Source: Bacillota bacterium (GTDB taxonomy: Bacteria; Bacillota; Clostridia; Acetivibrionales; JAEZXR01). From it: a stretch of DNA of 64,000 bases. This document shows, one piece after another, positions 18,234 to 28,131 of this stretch (the stretch's first letter is position 1; every line of letters begins with the position of its first letter). The translations under genes were made by a program, and so were the position numbers. The stretch lies in assembly GCA_023419605.1 (NCBI GenBank), contig JAEZXR010000145.1:44992-108991 (forward strand), in the 5' to 3' direction. The notes below the pieces were generated by a model. The model did no database searches. It was not told the DNA's origin and was given only the letters and a program-made list of their open reading frames with translations.

Positions 18234-19604
18234 ATGAGAAAAGTATATGTGGCTATAAGTCTTTCCTTTATTCTTGTTCTACCTTTTTCAGCAGTGTGTT
18301 ATGCGGACAATCCAATGGTACAAACCGTCTATACTGCCGATCCTGCCCCTATGGTGTATAACGGAACTTGTTATGTGTACACCGGACATGATGAAGACGG
18401 CTCAACATGGTTTACTATGAATGAACGGAGATGCTATTCCTCAACTGACATGGTAAACTGGGTGGATCGTGGGTCGCCGCTGGCCTACACTGCATTCAGT
18501 TGGGCAAAAGGCGATGCTTGGGCCGGCCAATGTATTCCTAGAAACGGCAAGTTTTATTACTATGTTCCTATGACTCAAAAAACTGGAGGGATGGCAATCG
18601 GTGTTGCAGTATAGGACAGTCCCGCCGGGCCGTTTACTGATGCTCTCGGACGTCCGTTGGTTTCTACCGGTACCGGTGATATTGATCCGACAGTGTTTAT
18701 CGACGATGACGGGCAGGCCTATCTATATTGGGGAAACCCCAACCTTTATTATGTGAAGTTAAATCAAAATATGATTTCCTACTCAGGTGGCATTGTAAAG
18801 GTGCCTCTGACTACAGCGGGTTTTGGGACACGTACCGGGGATTCTAACAGGGCGACTTTATATGAAGAAGGTCCGTGGATTTATAAACGCAATGGGCTAT
18901 ACTACCTGATATATGCAGCCGGCGGTATACCGGAATATATTTCATATTCTACAAGCACCAGTCCTGTCGGACCATGGACCTATAGGGGCGTAATCATGCC
19001 TACCCAAGGCGGAAGTTTTACGAACCATCCGGGAATCATTGATTTTAAGGGGAATTCCTATTTCTTCTACCATAGTGGTGCTTTGCCTGGCGGCGGGGGC
19101 TTTACCCGTTCTGTGTGTGTAGAGAAATTCAGTTATAATGCTGATGGTACAATTCCTAAGATAAATATGACAACAGCGGGTGCTCCCCAGATTGACAATC
19201 TAAATCCGTATATCATAAATGAAGCTGAAACAATTTGCTGGGAGTCAGGTGTTGAAACAGAAAAATGCAGTGAAGGCGGAATAAATGTAGGTTATATCGA
19301 AAACGGGGATTGGATAAAGGTAAAGGGGGTCAATTTTGGCTCCGGTGCGACGTCCTTTGATGCAAGAGTAGCCTCGGCAACCAATGGAGGAAACATAGAG
19401 CTCCGCCTTGACAGCCCGACGGGGACACTGGTGGGAACCTGCTCTGTTCAAGGTACAGGCGGTTGGCAGACCTGGGTTACAAAATCCTGTACAGTCAGGG
19501 GTGCTACAGGGGTACATGATTTGTACCTGAAATTTACCGGTGGAAACGGGAGCCTGTTTAATTTAAATTGGTGGAAATTTAATTTTGCAGCAGTTAATAA
19601 CTAG
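18234..19604 (+). pseudogene. GH43-CBM6 enzyme interrupted by one in-frame TAG
   Basis: Two adjacent same-frame readings (18234-18614 and 18615-19604) make one 456-codon gene broken only by TAG at 18612-18614. Signal peptide to ~24 (CYAD). GH43 catalytic residues are visible on both sides: the Asp of TADPAP, the Asp of DIDPTVF and the Glu of YEEGPW. A C-terminal CBM6 is close to that of the gene at 14884. The stop falls in GVAV*DSPAGPF, where that paralog reads GVAVSDSPTGPF; a TCG serine to TAG change needs one base. It is a fresh nonsense mutation, a sequencing error, or a read-through codon. The rest of the frame is undamaged, which argues for recent loss. Confidence 0.8.
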
Positions 19605-19645
19605 GAAAGTTCCTGATTTTATCTTACAAAAAGGAGTGAAATAGG

Positions 19646-21346
19646 TTGATAAAAAAAGATCAAACTCGTTTATCTAAACATTTACTGCCAGTGGTGTTAT
19701 TATTGTGTGCAATGTTACTCTGCTGGGTACCGGTCTACGCCGCCGACACGATCACTGAATGCGAGAATATGACTACCGGAGGTACGTATGCCGGGAAGAT
19801 TACTTCTCCCTTCAATGGGGTTGCGTTATATGCCAACAATGACTATTGCGCATATAGTCAGTATTTTAGCAGTTCTACCCATAGCTTTTCCGTCCGGGGG
19901 TGTTCCAGCAATTCCAGTACTGCCAGGGTGGACCTCAAAATAGGGGGAGCAATGGTCGGTTCCTTTTACTTTACCGGAACTGCGCTGACGGTCCAAACCC
20001 TGTCCAATATCACCCATGGGACCGGAAACCAGGAAGTCAGGCTCACCGTAACTACCGACAACGGAACCTGGGATGTATATGTGGATTACCTGCAGATCGG
20101 CGGTTCCGACTCAGATCCGACTCCGGGCAGCCCCTGGAATTGGGTTGGGATCGTAGGTACCGGCCAGAGCCTTTCCGTTGGAGCCACTCCGGTTTTATCT
20201 ACAACGCAGCCGTATAACAATTTGAAGCTGTCTTTAGGCAGCTTGAAGGTTCCACCTTATGATGCGAATAGCAGCGCACTGAAAATGGTGCCCCTTGTTG
20301 AGCCGATACGTAGCCTTGCAACAAGTTTTCCGGGTGCTTATCCGTCAAATATATGGGGAGAAACTCCCCATACTTCAATGGCAAATCAAATAACCTCCAT
20401 GGTTAAATCAGCAGGTGGCGCCGATTATATTACGGCGCATACAGTCGTTGGCGAATCCGGCCAGGGCATATCTGTAATCAGAAAAGGGGCAACCGATACA
20501 GGGAATACCGGTCGCGCTTATGCTGCATCCATATTTGAAGTTACAGCCATCAACCGCTTGGCAAAAGCTGCCGGAAAGACGTATGGTGTTGGCGGTATTA
20601 CCCTGATTCATGGAGAAACGGATTGCGGTAATCCAACTTATGAAAGTGATATACGTAAACTGTGGTCAGACTACAATCAGGATATAAAGGCAATAACCGG
20701 ACAAACGCAAAAAATACCTATGTTCCTGGTACAACAGCACTCATATCCGAGTACGGGGACTTCCGCCTCAACGCTGGCACAATGGAAGGCAGGGGTAGAC
20801 TATGCAGGTGATATCATTTGCATAGGACCCAATTATCAGCGTTATTATGGAAGTGACCATGTGCACTTGGTTTCAAGCGGGTATCAGCAGCTAGGGGAGA
20901 AATTTGCCCAGGTTTATTATGAAAGAGTTGTCCTCGGGCGTGACTGGCAGCCACTTCAACCCACAAGTGCAACAAAGAGCGGCAGGGTTATCACGGTAAA
21001 CCTCCATGTACCGGTAGCTCCTCTTGTTTGGGATAGTACGCTTCCGGCGCCGAACCAAAACAGCCAGACGGAATGGAAAAACGGGAAAGGCTTTGAGGTT
21101 ACCGCGAACGGTTCAAGAGTTACGATCAGTTCGGTAGAGATTTCAGGAAGTTCCGTAAAAATAACATGTGCAAATGACCTTCCTGCTTCAGGGGTAAATG
21201 TAGGCTATGCCTTCACAGGCGGAACAGCAAGAGCCAATGGCTCCTACCGCTGGGGATTGCTTCGGGACTCAGACCCGTTCAAAGGGAGCATAACCGGCGT
21301 TTCACAACCGAACTTCTGCGTAGCTTTTCAAATGGCGGTGCAGTAG
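19646..21346 (+). CDS. Secreted CBM36-acetylesterase (SGNH/SASA family)
   Basis: A 566-residue secreted protein. Start is TTG at 19646 behind AAGGAGTG. Signal peptide to about 33 (PVYAAD). An N-terminal CBM36 (~36-152; ECENMTTGGTYAGKI...TWDVYVDYLQI) is joined to an SGNH-type esterase of the sialate-O-acetylesterase-like family (~165-440): GTGQSLSVGA holds the nucleophile Ser, IHGETDCG the middle block, and DHVHLVSSGY the Asp/His pair. A beta-sandwich C-terminus follows. In this setting removal of acetyl groups from xylan is the likely job; the family also takes other acetylated sugars. It ends the secreted xylan set. Confidence 0.8.
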   Translation: MIKKDQTRLSKHLLPVVLLLCAMLLCWVPVYAADTITECENMTTGGTYAGKITSPFNGVALYANNDYCAYSQYFSSSTHSFSVRGCSSNSSTARVDLKIGGAMVGSFYFTGTALTVQTLSNITHGTGNQEVRLTVTTDNGTWDVYVDYLQIGGSDSDPTPGSPWNWVGIVGTGQSLSVGATPVLSTTQPYNNLKLSLGSLKVPPYDANSSALKMVPLVEPIRSLATSFPGAYPSNIWGETPHTSMANQITSMVKSAGGADYITAHTVVGESGQGISVIRKGATDTGNTGRAYAASIFEVTAINRLAKAAGKTYGVGGITLIHGETDCGNPTYESDIRKLWSDYNQDIKAITGQTQKIPMFLVQQHSYPSTGTSASTLAQWKAGVDYAGDIICIGPNYQRYYGSDHVHLVSSGYQQLGEKFAQVYYERVVLGRDWQPLQPTSATKSGRVITVNLHVPVAPLVWDSTLPAPNQNSQTEWKNGKGFEVTANGSRVTISSVEISGSSVKITCANDLPASGVNVGYAFTGGTARANGSYRWGLLRDSDPFKGSITGVSQPNFCVAFQMAVQ

Positions 21347-21489
21347 TTGGTTTGGCAATAGGCCACAGCAAAAGTGATTTTTTCAGTCACTATACTCATA
21401 GCCCGTTGGATGACTGGATATCAGGTGGATACAGCTTCACAAAACAGGTAGTGGCAGAGTACCGTCCTGTAAAAAACAATGACGCATAA
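21347..21489 (+). other. Coding-like stretch in another frame after the esterase
   Basis: In the +2 frame relative to the esterase the sequence reads on as NGGAVVGLAIGHSKSDFF, then SHYTHSPLDDWISGGYSF, to a TAA at 21487-21489, starting before the esterase stop. The composition is protein-like. Either the esterase has a frameshift near its end or this is the tail of a different, lost gene. I do not recognise the family. Confidence 0.35.
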
Positions 21490-21497
21490 TACGCAAA

Positions 21498-21538
21498 AAA
21501 CAAAGGAGATTGCTGTTTTTCAGCAATCTCCTTTGTTT
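21498..21538. terminator. Strong bidirectional terminator
   Basis: A perfect 18-base stem (left arm 21498-21515, right arm 21521-21538) with a TTTTT loop, rich in A on the left and T on the right, so it works in both directions. It separates the xylan enzyme run from the convergent GH31 remnant and overlaps the GH31 stop codon. Confidence 0.85.
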
Positions 21539-22600
21539 ATCGGAGACTTATGGTTTCCGCTTTTCCTTTGTAAATAAATTCTATAACTTTTGAAGTGTGG
21601 TCGCATTCAATCACCTTAATTTTGAAGTTTTCCTGATATTGAAATGCCCCCATAGCCTTTCCAAAGGTCAATGCTTTTTCCTTATCATTGTAGAATAATT
21701 TTATTGCTGAAAAGTTCCCGTTTTCATAAGAATAATTATCGCCTTCATCATTATAAAGAGTAAATTCTCCGTTTTCCCCACTGTAAATGAGAATTTCAGA
21801 TGTTTCTCCACCCCGCTGGTCTGCATACAACAATGGTTCAGATACCGGTACAATAGAACCTGACTTAACAAAAAGCGGGATTGTCTCCAGCGGCGTTTCA
21901 CAAATTAAGGTTTGCCCACCCGAATAGAGTGTATTGGTCCAGAAATCAAACCAATGAGTACCCTTAGGCAAGTACACTTCTTTGTCTTTTCCGTATTTGG
22001 AAGGGGGACATTATTCGCTTCATAATACATAGGTTTTGTGACCGGAGAAACCAGCAGTGCTTTCCCGAACATAAAGCTGTCACTGATTTCTTTTACATTT
22101 TCATCTTCTGCAAAATCAAACATCAAACTGTGCAGCATAGTGGTATGATTTTGATGAACCGATGCTGCCATCGAATAGATGTAGGGAAGTAAGCGGTAAC
22201 GCAATTTGATAAATTTTAAGATCGCATCATAAAAAATATCGCCCGGCTTACCAAAATTCCAAGGTTCACGCGGTGTATCCGTGCCGTGCGAACGGAACAT
22301 CGGTAAAAAAGTACCATATTGCAGCCATCGGACATAAAGCTCTCTATACCCCAAATCATTGACACCCTCATTATAATCCCCGTCCCAAAACCATAAGGGA
22401 TTGATATTGTTGCTACAATTGCAGCCCCTGGTTTCCCATTTATCTTTTACCGTAAAGAATGCACCAATATCCAGCGTCCAGTAGGGCATACTGCTCGATG
22501 AGAACTTAATTCCTTCCGTAATCTGCTTCTTTAAAGTAGACCATTTGGCGCTGGTATCTCCAGACCAGGGAATTGTTCCATATCTTTGGCCTGAAATAAT
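21537..22600 (-). pseudogene. GH31 alpha-xylosidase/alpha-glucosidase, truncated and frameshifted
   Basis: The minus strand reads the C-terminal half of a GH31 enzyme: QRYGTIPWSGDTSAKW with the family's acid/base Asp, MPYWTLDIGAFF, YGTFLPMFRSHGTDTPREPW, and then, after a frame change near 22000 (between PLPN and YGKDKEVYLPKG), the C-terminal beta domain to 21537. The front half with the nucleophile Asp is absent: homology stops abruptly near 22595-22600, where AraC-type coding begins on the other strand. So there are two lesions, a large 5' deletion and a frameshift. When whole it probably removed alpha-linked xylose or glucose from imported oligosaccharides (no signal peptide is in view). 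Confidence 0.8.
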
Positions 22601-22615
22601 GGTCTTTACACTCCT

Positions 22616-22978
22616 GTGGAAGAAGCTAAAAAACATCCTTTCCGTTCCAAAAGATATGGTACACTGAAAAAAATCCTGGGCTATATATATCAAAATTTTA
22701 ATAAAAAAATAAAGTTAATCGATGTTAGCGAATCTGTAAATTTGACGCCTCAGTATCTTTGTAAGTTTTTTAAGGAAATGACCGGTATAAATATCATAGA
22801 GTATATTAATCATTATCGCGTAGAGACAGCAAGTACTCTTCTCAAAGTCAGTAATATGAGCATTACAGACATTGCCTTAGAGTGCGGCTTTGATAACATT
22901 AGCTACTTTAATCGTGTTTTCAAGAAGCAGATGGGTTGTACACCAAGCATATTCAGATTAAAATCACTTACTTATTAG
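22616..22978 (+). pseudogene. AraC-family regulator, DNA-binding domain only
   Basis: 120 codons from a GTG give only the double helix-turn-helix of an AraC/XylS regulator: LTPQYLCKFFKEMTGINIIEY, then ITDIALECGFDNISYFNRVFKKQMG, ending near CTPSIF. The N-terminal sensing part is missing and the upstream sequence runs straight into the GH31 remnant. There is no ribosome site at the GTG. It was probably the divergent regulator of the GH31 gene; one deletion took the promoter region and both 5' halves. A free AraC DNA-binding domain can sometimes still bind, but no expression signal is seen. Confidence 0.75.
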
Positions 22979-22999
22979 CTTTTAATTGTTCTTATAATC

Positions 23000-23028
23000 T
23001 CGACTTATAAAATAATTTACTTTATAAT
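23000..23028 (+). promoter_or_regulatory. Possible sigma-A promoter of the first two-component system
   Basis: TCGACT, 17 bases, TATAAT, about 90 bases before the kinase start. The -10 box lies inside ATTTAC...GTAAAT, a short inverted repeat. Confidence 0.4.
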
Positions 23029-23117
23029 GTAAATATACATAGCATTCAGAGAGGCGATTTGAGATGCAAACTAATCTGTAATAAAGTATTATATATGTTC
23101 ACGGGGTTATTATAAAC

Positions 23118-24926
23118 ATGTGGAGTAGTGTGTATAAAAAAATTTCTACCTTTATAAAAACTATTTGGGACAAACTTTTCGATATGAAGATTAGTGTACG
23201 GTTAACGCTATTTTATTGTTTTATTTTGATTGCATCGATTTTACTGAGCAATATTCTCTATCAGAAGATATATTTAAACACTGCTTTAAAAAAGGTCAGT
23301 GACTTGTCCGTTCAGACCCTGCATTCTATCAAGACCAGCTTAGATCTCATGATCAACAATGTAGATAATTACTCCAAAATGATCTTGGCGGATGAAGATT
23401 TACAATCTCTGCTGAAGAACGGGAGCATATACTCCGATTTGCAAGTACAAAGAAGGCTCGGTACTCACTTGAACAAAATGACCCAGGAAACATCGTTTAT
23501 CTCTTCGGTTTATATTTTCGATAATTCCGGAAACGAATACTCTATCAATAACCAAGATGACCTACAGTTTATCCCTTCCAATATCAGAGAGGCTGATTGG
23601 TATGACCTGACTGTCCATAAGAAGGGCGCTTACATAGTACGGCTAAACGGCGGAAATGCCTTTGAGCATGCTCCGAAGAACAATTTCGTATCTATGATCC
23701 GTTTGATACGGGATATTGATTCAACCAAGATGCTCGGAGTGCTAGTTATCAATATATCGGAAAATGCATTTAAGGATTCCTATGCAAATATTATGAATAA
23801 TTATACAACAGAAGTTACAATTTTGGATGAAAATAATGAAAGCATCATTAAATTAAACGAGATTGATAAAAACGAAATTGAGAATTTGGTAGAGTCCTTT
23901 GCCAATAAGGATCATGGCTTTATGATGAAGAAGCTGAAGGGTATGGACTATCTGCTTTCATACCTGGTTGATAAAAGGTTCAACTGGAAGATTGTAAGTA
24001 TAATGCCAGCCGAGGAATTGTCCAATGAAACAGCTGTACCGGGTTTAATTGGCTTTGCTATCATTCTGGTTAACAGCCTGTTTCTGTTTATCGGAACAAT
24101 TTTTACCTCAAGGATGATTACCATCCCAATCAATAAGTTGCTCAAATCAATGAAAGGTGTAGAGAAGGGGGAGTTCAGAGAAGTAGATATCCGTGCCGGA
24201 AACAATGAGATCGGCCAGCTCAGAGACGGATACAACATGATGATTCATGAAATACAGGAACTCATTCACCGTGTAGTCACAGAGCAAAGGATTAAGAGAA
24301 CGGCTGAATTAAATGTACTTCAGGCTCAGATCAAACCCCACTTTCTATATAATACCCTGGAATCAATCAATTCCTTGATCGTGATGGAGGAAACAGAAGC
24401 GGCATGCAATATTGTTGATGCTTTGGGCAGTTATTACAGGATCAGTCTGAGCAAGGGAAAAGAGGTCATCACAATTGGTGAAGAAATCGAGATGGTACGG
24501 AACTACTTGAAGATACAGCAGGTACGGTATGCTGATTTGTTTTCCGCTCACTATAAATTAGATGAACGGGCTAGCAGCTATAAGATTCTCAAGCTTGTTT
24601 TACAGCCTTTGGTGGAAAATGCACTCTATCATGGCATTCGGGTTAAAGGAGAGTACGGTGCCATCACGATTGAGACGAAATATATGCAGGATCACATTCA
24701 GATTACGGTGGAAGATGACGGTGCGGGTATGTCCGAAGAAGATATCCATCGTATTCTGGATGGAAATACGGATGCACGAGATGCCAGTTTCGGACTAAGG
24801 GGAACCATTGAACGTTTGCGGATATTTTACGGAGTGGAAGATTGCTTCCGTATAGAAAGTGTTGTAGGCTTCGGAACGAAGATTACGATAGTAATACCGA
24901 TCAAAGATGCGAATGGAGAGGAATAA
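23118..24926 (+). CDS. YesM-type sensor histidine kinase 1
   Basis: A 602-residue membrane kinase. A first membrane helix (~25-47) and a second (~300-325) bracket a large extracellular sensor (~50-298, dCache-like in size). A HAMP segment follows (~327-378), then the His_kinase domain with QIKPHFLYNTLESI (phosphorylated H408) and a HATPase domain (PLVENALYHGI, VEDDGAGM). In this family the sensor responds to sugars or to a sugar-loaded binding protein, and the kinase phosphorylates a YesN-type regulator, here the next gene, 1 base away. Directly downstream lie a solute-binding protein and permeases. Confidence 0.92.
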   Translation: MWSSVYKKISTFIKTIWDKLFDMKISVRLTLFYCFILIASILLSNILYQKIYLNTALKKVSDLSVQTLHSIKTSLDLMINNVDNYSKMILADEDLQSLLKNGSIYSDLQVQRRLGTHLNKMTQETSFISSVYIFDNSGNEYSINNQDDLQFIPSNIREADWYDLTVHKKGAYIVRLNGGNAFEHAPKNNFVSMIRLIRDIDSTKMLGVLVINISENAFKDSYANIMNNYTTEVTILDENNESIIKLNEIDKNEIENLVESFANKDHGFMMKKLKGMDYLLSYLVDKRFNWKIVSIMPAEELSNETAVPGLIGFAIILVNSLFLFIGTIFTSRMITIPINKLLKSMKGVEKGEFREVDIRAGNNEIGQLRDGYNMMIHEIQELIHRVVTEQRIKRTAELNVLQAQIKPHFLYNTLESINSLIVMEETEAACNIVDALGSYYRISLSKGKEVITIGEEIEMVRNYLKIQQVRYADLFSAHYKLDERASSYKILKLVLQPLVENALYHGIRVKGEYGAITIETKYMQDHIQITVEDDGAGMSEEDIHRILDGNTDARDASFGLRGTIERLRIFYGVEDCFRIESVVGFGTKITIVIPIKDANGEE

Positions 24927-24927
24927 C

Positions 24928-26529
24928 ATGGCGAATCTTAAAGTGGTCGTTGTAGATGATGAGTTTCTAATCAGGAATTACTTCAAAAGACGTATCCGTT
25001 GGGAAGACCTTGGGATGGAAGTTGCAGGAGAGGCATCCAGTGCCAGGGAAGCTCTGGATTTGATCGACCAAATTGTTCCGGATATCATTTTCACGGATAT
25101 TTGCATGCCATTCATGGATGGTATTGAATTCAGTAAGATAGTTGCTGAAAAGTTTCCGCATATCAAGATTGTAATTATTACAGGACATGATGAGTTTGAT
25201 TATGCAAAGAGAAGCATCAAGCTAGGCATCTCCGATTTCCTCCTCAAACCGGTCAATCCGGAGGAAATCAAAAAAGTTGCGCTGGAATTAAAAAGTAAAA
25301 TTGAATCGGAGAGAATGCATATCAAGGAATATGAAAAACTAAAACAGCGGTTAGATGAGAGCCTGCCTTATATGCGGGAGAAATTTCTCAATGGGCTTCT
25401 GTCGGGGGAGTTGGATCAGGAGGAGATTTTAGATAAACTGACCTACTTTAAAATAGACACGAATCAAGAATCTGATACTTTTCAAACGGCGGTTGTAGAA
25501 GTAAGCAGTTCCATCAGGGGAGGACGTGAGAAGGAAGAAGAGCTCATACTCCTGGCGATGCAGTGTTCTGACATCATCCGTCAAATCTTGAGGGAAGATC
25601 AGTATGTACAAGTTTTTTTTGATAACGGCAGAAAAATAGTGATATTGAGCAATAATGAGGAACTAGATCTTACCGATTGCTGCGAAATCATTAAAAACTT
25701 GATCATTAACCGGTGCAAGTGCTTTGTTTGCATAGGAATCGGGAACAGGGCCCATGGACTGAAAAATATTAAAGTCACTTACCGGGAGGCTTGCGACGCA
25801 TTAAATTACAAAGTTGTAATTGGGAAAAATCAGGTTGTCAACTATAATGATATCACGTACAACAGTGACCACTCCTGGAGAGGGATTCCTAACAAAGGGG
25901 AAAAGCTGGACTTTTTCATTAAAACCGGGATGAAGGATAAAGCAACGGAGCTGATCGACGAACTATTTTCAGAAGCCTGTTTTGATCTGTCCGTTACCAT
26001 TGAAAATATAAGACCGGAGGCTTTCGATATCTTATCAGCCTGCATGCGTGTTCTACTTGAACTGAAAATTGACATAGTAAGCTTTTGGGGAAAACATACC
26101 CAACCGTATGAAGCTGTGTCTAGAATGGATAATCTGTTTGAACTGAAGGATTACCTAAAAAGCGTTATTGAGAAGGTTATCGATAAAATACATTGCTTGA
26201 ATGAAAAAAAGGCAAACATGCTGATCATGCAGATTCAGGCATATATTCAACAGAATATGCACAATGCAGATCTTTCGCTTTCCACTATAGCGAAACAATT
26301 CTATGTCAGTCCCAGCCATCTGTGCCGTTTGTTCAAGCAGGAAACAAAGCAAACTGTTGTAGAATATATCACGAAAGCTAGAATGGAATGTGCCACGAAG
26401 CTCCTTAGAGAAACGAATTTGAAAGTATATCAGATAGGAGAAAAAGTAGGGATCAATGATCCTACTTATTTTAGCACTATTTTTAAAAAGTTCACCGGGA
26501 TTTCAATTAATGAATTCCGAAAAATATAG
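24928..26529 (+). CDS. YesN-type response regulator 1 (receiver + AraC)
   Basis: A 533-residue regulator. Receiver domain ~3-125 with the acidic pair D10/D11, phosphoacceptor D57 (FTDICMP) and the conserved Lys in LLKPVNP. A middle helical region follows, with an AraC double helix-turn-helix at ~430-533 (STIAKQFYVSPSHLCRLFKQ...INDPTYFSTIFKKFTG). The start is set at 24928 because GGAGAGG lies 7-13 bases before it and an earlier in-frame ATG would overlap the kinase without a ribosome site. It probably activates the transporter genes downstream. Confidence 0.93.
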   Translation: MANLKVVVVDDEFLIRNYFKRRIRWEDLGMEVAGEASSAREALDLIDQIVPDIIFTDICMPFMDGIEFSKIVAEKFPHIKIVIITGHDEFDYAKRSIKLGISDFLLKPVNPEEIKKVALELKSKIESERMHIKEYEKLKQRLDESLPYMREKFLNGLLSGELDQEEILDKLTYFKIDTNQESDTFQTAVVEVSSSIRGGREKEEELILLAMQCSDIIRQILREDQYVQVFFDNGRKIVILSNNEELDLTDCCEIIKNLIINRCKCFVCIGIGNRAHGLKNIKVTYREACDALNYKVVIGKNQVVNYNDITYNSDHSWRGIPNKGEKLDFFIKTGMKDKATELIDELFSEACFDLSVTIENIRPEAFDILSACMRVLLELKIDIVSFWGKHTQPYEAVSRMDNLFELKDYLKSVIEKVIDKIHCLNEKKANMLIMQIQAYIQQNMHNADLSLSTIAKQFYVSPSHLCRLFKQETKQTVVEYITKARMECATKLLRETNLKVYQIGEKVGINDPTYFSTIFKKFTGISINEFRKI

Positions 26530-26549
26530 AGTAAGAATAGGTTTATGCC

Positions 26550-26579
26550 AAATCCGAGCCTATATATTGGCTCGGATTT
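26550..26579 (+). terminator. Hairpin after response regulator 1
   Basis: AAATCCGAGCC pairs with GGCTCGGATTT over 11 bases with an 8-base loop, 20 bases past the stop codon. The following bases are only moderately T-rich, so it may be a partial terminator separating the regulators from the transporter genes. Confidence 0.65.
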
Positions 26580-26735
26580 GCTATCATGTTTATTTTAAAA
26601 ACCTTCCGATTTTGCTGCTTTGGATTTAAAACAGTTGTCCCTATGGATCCAGCGTTCATCGTCTCATGGATTCCAAATTTACCCACGTATGGAAATTAAA
26701 CCGAAAGATGATAATATTTTAAATGTTTTGAGCAA

Positions 26736-26773
26736 AATATTCGATCGAGTATTCTATTTGTCACTGATATAAT
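26736..26773 (+). promoter_or_regulatory. Promoter with palindromic operator before solute-binding protein 1
   Basis: A TATAAT box lies at 26768-26773, 44 bases before the ATG. There is no good -35 box; in its place is the 18-base near-palindrome AATATTCGATCGAGTATT (26736-26753, one mismatched pair). A regulator site overlapping a poor -35 is typical of an activator-dependent promoter. The adjacent YesN regulator is the obvious candidate, by inference. Confidence 0.45.
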
Positions 26774-26817
26774 CAGATACAAGCTGAAATCAAAATTCAA
26801 TAAAGGAGACCATAATA

Positions 26818-28131
26818 ATGAGTGAGTCCAGGAAAAGGGTATTGTTAACAGTAATAACGGTAATTTTGGTATTCAGCCTTACTGCATGCAGCATCAATAT
26901 GCGGCCCAATACAATGCCGCAGCAGAAGGGGAGATCCGAACCTAAGATACTGACATTGTGGAATCAATGGGTGAATGTATCTAACCCGGATTCCAATCCC
27001 CTAAAAGATGCGATCCGAGAATGGAATAGCCAAAATCCCGGAGTCCAAGTGCATGATTTCAGTTGGAATGGAGAGCAGTATAAGTCAAAAATCAAGACAG
27101 CATTAGCTGCCGGTGATGCCCCGGATTTGTTTTATATGTGGAGCGGAAGCTTTGTAGGCCCCTTTATTGATGAAGGAAATATTCTTCCTCTTGATTCCTA
27201 CTTGGACGGTAAAATTTTGGATCGGTTAATTCCCGGTGTAATAAATTCCTGTAAGTATAACGGAAAGATCTACAGTTTGCCGATATATAGCTTTATTGCA
27301 AGCTTATATTGCAATACGGAACTTTTCAAAAAGGCTGAGGCAAAAATCCCCACAACTTACAATGAACTGCTGGTATCGGTAGCAAAACTGCGGTCCAACG
27401 GAACCGTTCCCATTGTTGTCGCGGAGAAGGATCGGTGGCCAGGCATGTATTGGTTTGACATCCTGGCTATGCGCCAGGCAGGCAGTATGGCGAGCTCCAG
27501 TGCACTGGCGGATCCGTCCCAGTTTGATGGACAGGATTTCAAGGATGCTGCGGCGAAACTACTACAGCTCGTGGATGCTAAAGCGTTTAATAGAGACGCT
27601 CTTAATACCAGCTTCAATGATATGGTCAATGAATTTATCCAGGGAAATGCGGCAATGATGTACCAGGGAAACTGGGTTGAATCTACTATTGAGGGCGCTG
27701 GCTCAAGGGTAAAAGGAAAGGTAATTGCGGTTCCCTTTCCAACGATACGGGAAGGGAAAGGAGCCTTGACGGAAATTTACGGGGGAATTACAGATGGCTA
27801 CTTCATTAACATTGATACCCGGTATAAACAGGATGCAGTAAATGCGCTTGCATTTATTAGCGAGAAAGCCGGGAAGGAAGGCTATTTGAGCGGAGCCGGA
27901 TTGCCGTGCTGGAAAATGGACGAGTTCGATGAATCCCGTTTATCTGCACTTACAAAACAAACGACACGGATCATGGAAACCGGGACCGCTTTCATTGGCT
28001 GGTGGGATACTATTCTGCCGACTGCGGATGCGGAAAAACACAAAGATCTTGTGGCAGAACTGTTTGATAGGAGACTAACCCCGGAAGAGTTTGTGAAAAG
28101 GATGGCACAACTGAAGGGCACTGTCCGATAA
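26818..28131 (+). CDS. ABC sugar solute-binding lipoprotein 1 (MsmE/UgpB type)
   Basis: A 437-residue lipoprotein, with AAAGGAG before the ATG. Lipobox SLTAC with C24. The body is a family 1 extracellular solute-binding protein (LTLWNQWVN at the first strand, AAGDAPDLFYMWSG, NAAMMYQGNW) of the size that serves CUT1 oligosaccharide importers. It lies directly after the first two-component system and before an LplB/YtcP permease pair, but a second, larger binding protein of the type usual for those permeases follows them. So this protein may be the transporter's receptor, or an input to the kinase, or both. Confidence 0.88.
   Translation: MSESRKRVLLTVITVILVFSLTACSINMRPNTMPQQKGRSEPKILTLWNQWVNVSNPDSNPLKDAIREWNSQNPGVQVHDFSWNGEQYKSKIKTALAAGDAPDLFYMWSGSFVGPFIDEGNILPLDSYLDGKILDRLIPGVINSCKYNGKIYSLPIYSFIASLYCNTELFKKAEAKIPTTYNELLVSVAKLRSNGTVPIVVAEKDRWPGMYWFDILAMRQAGSMASSSALADPSQFDGQDFKDAAAKLLQLVDAKAFNRDALNTSFNDMVNEFIQGNAAMMYQGNWVESTIEGAGSRVKGKVIAVPFPTIREGKGALTEIYGGITDGYFINIDTRYKQDAVNALAFISEKAGKEGYLSGAGLPCWKMDEFDESRLSALTKQTTRIMETGTAFIGWWDTILPTADAEKHKDLVAELFDRRLTPEEFVKRMAQLKGTVR

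Noticed and set aside
24907..24927. Earlier start for response regulator 1
   Set aside because: It would lie inside the kinase end without a ribosome site; GGAGAGG fits the ATG at 24928.
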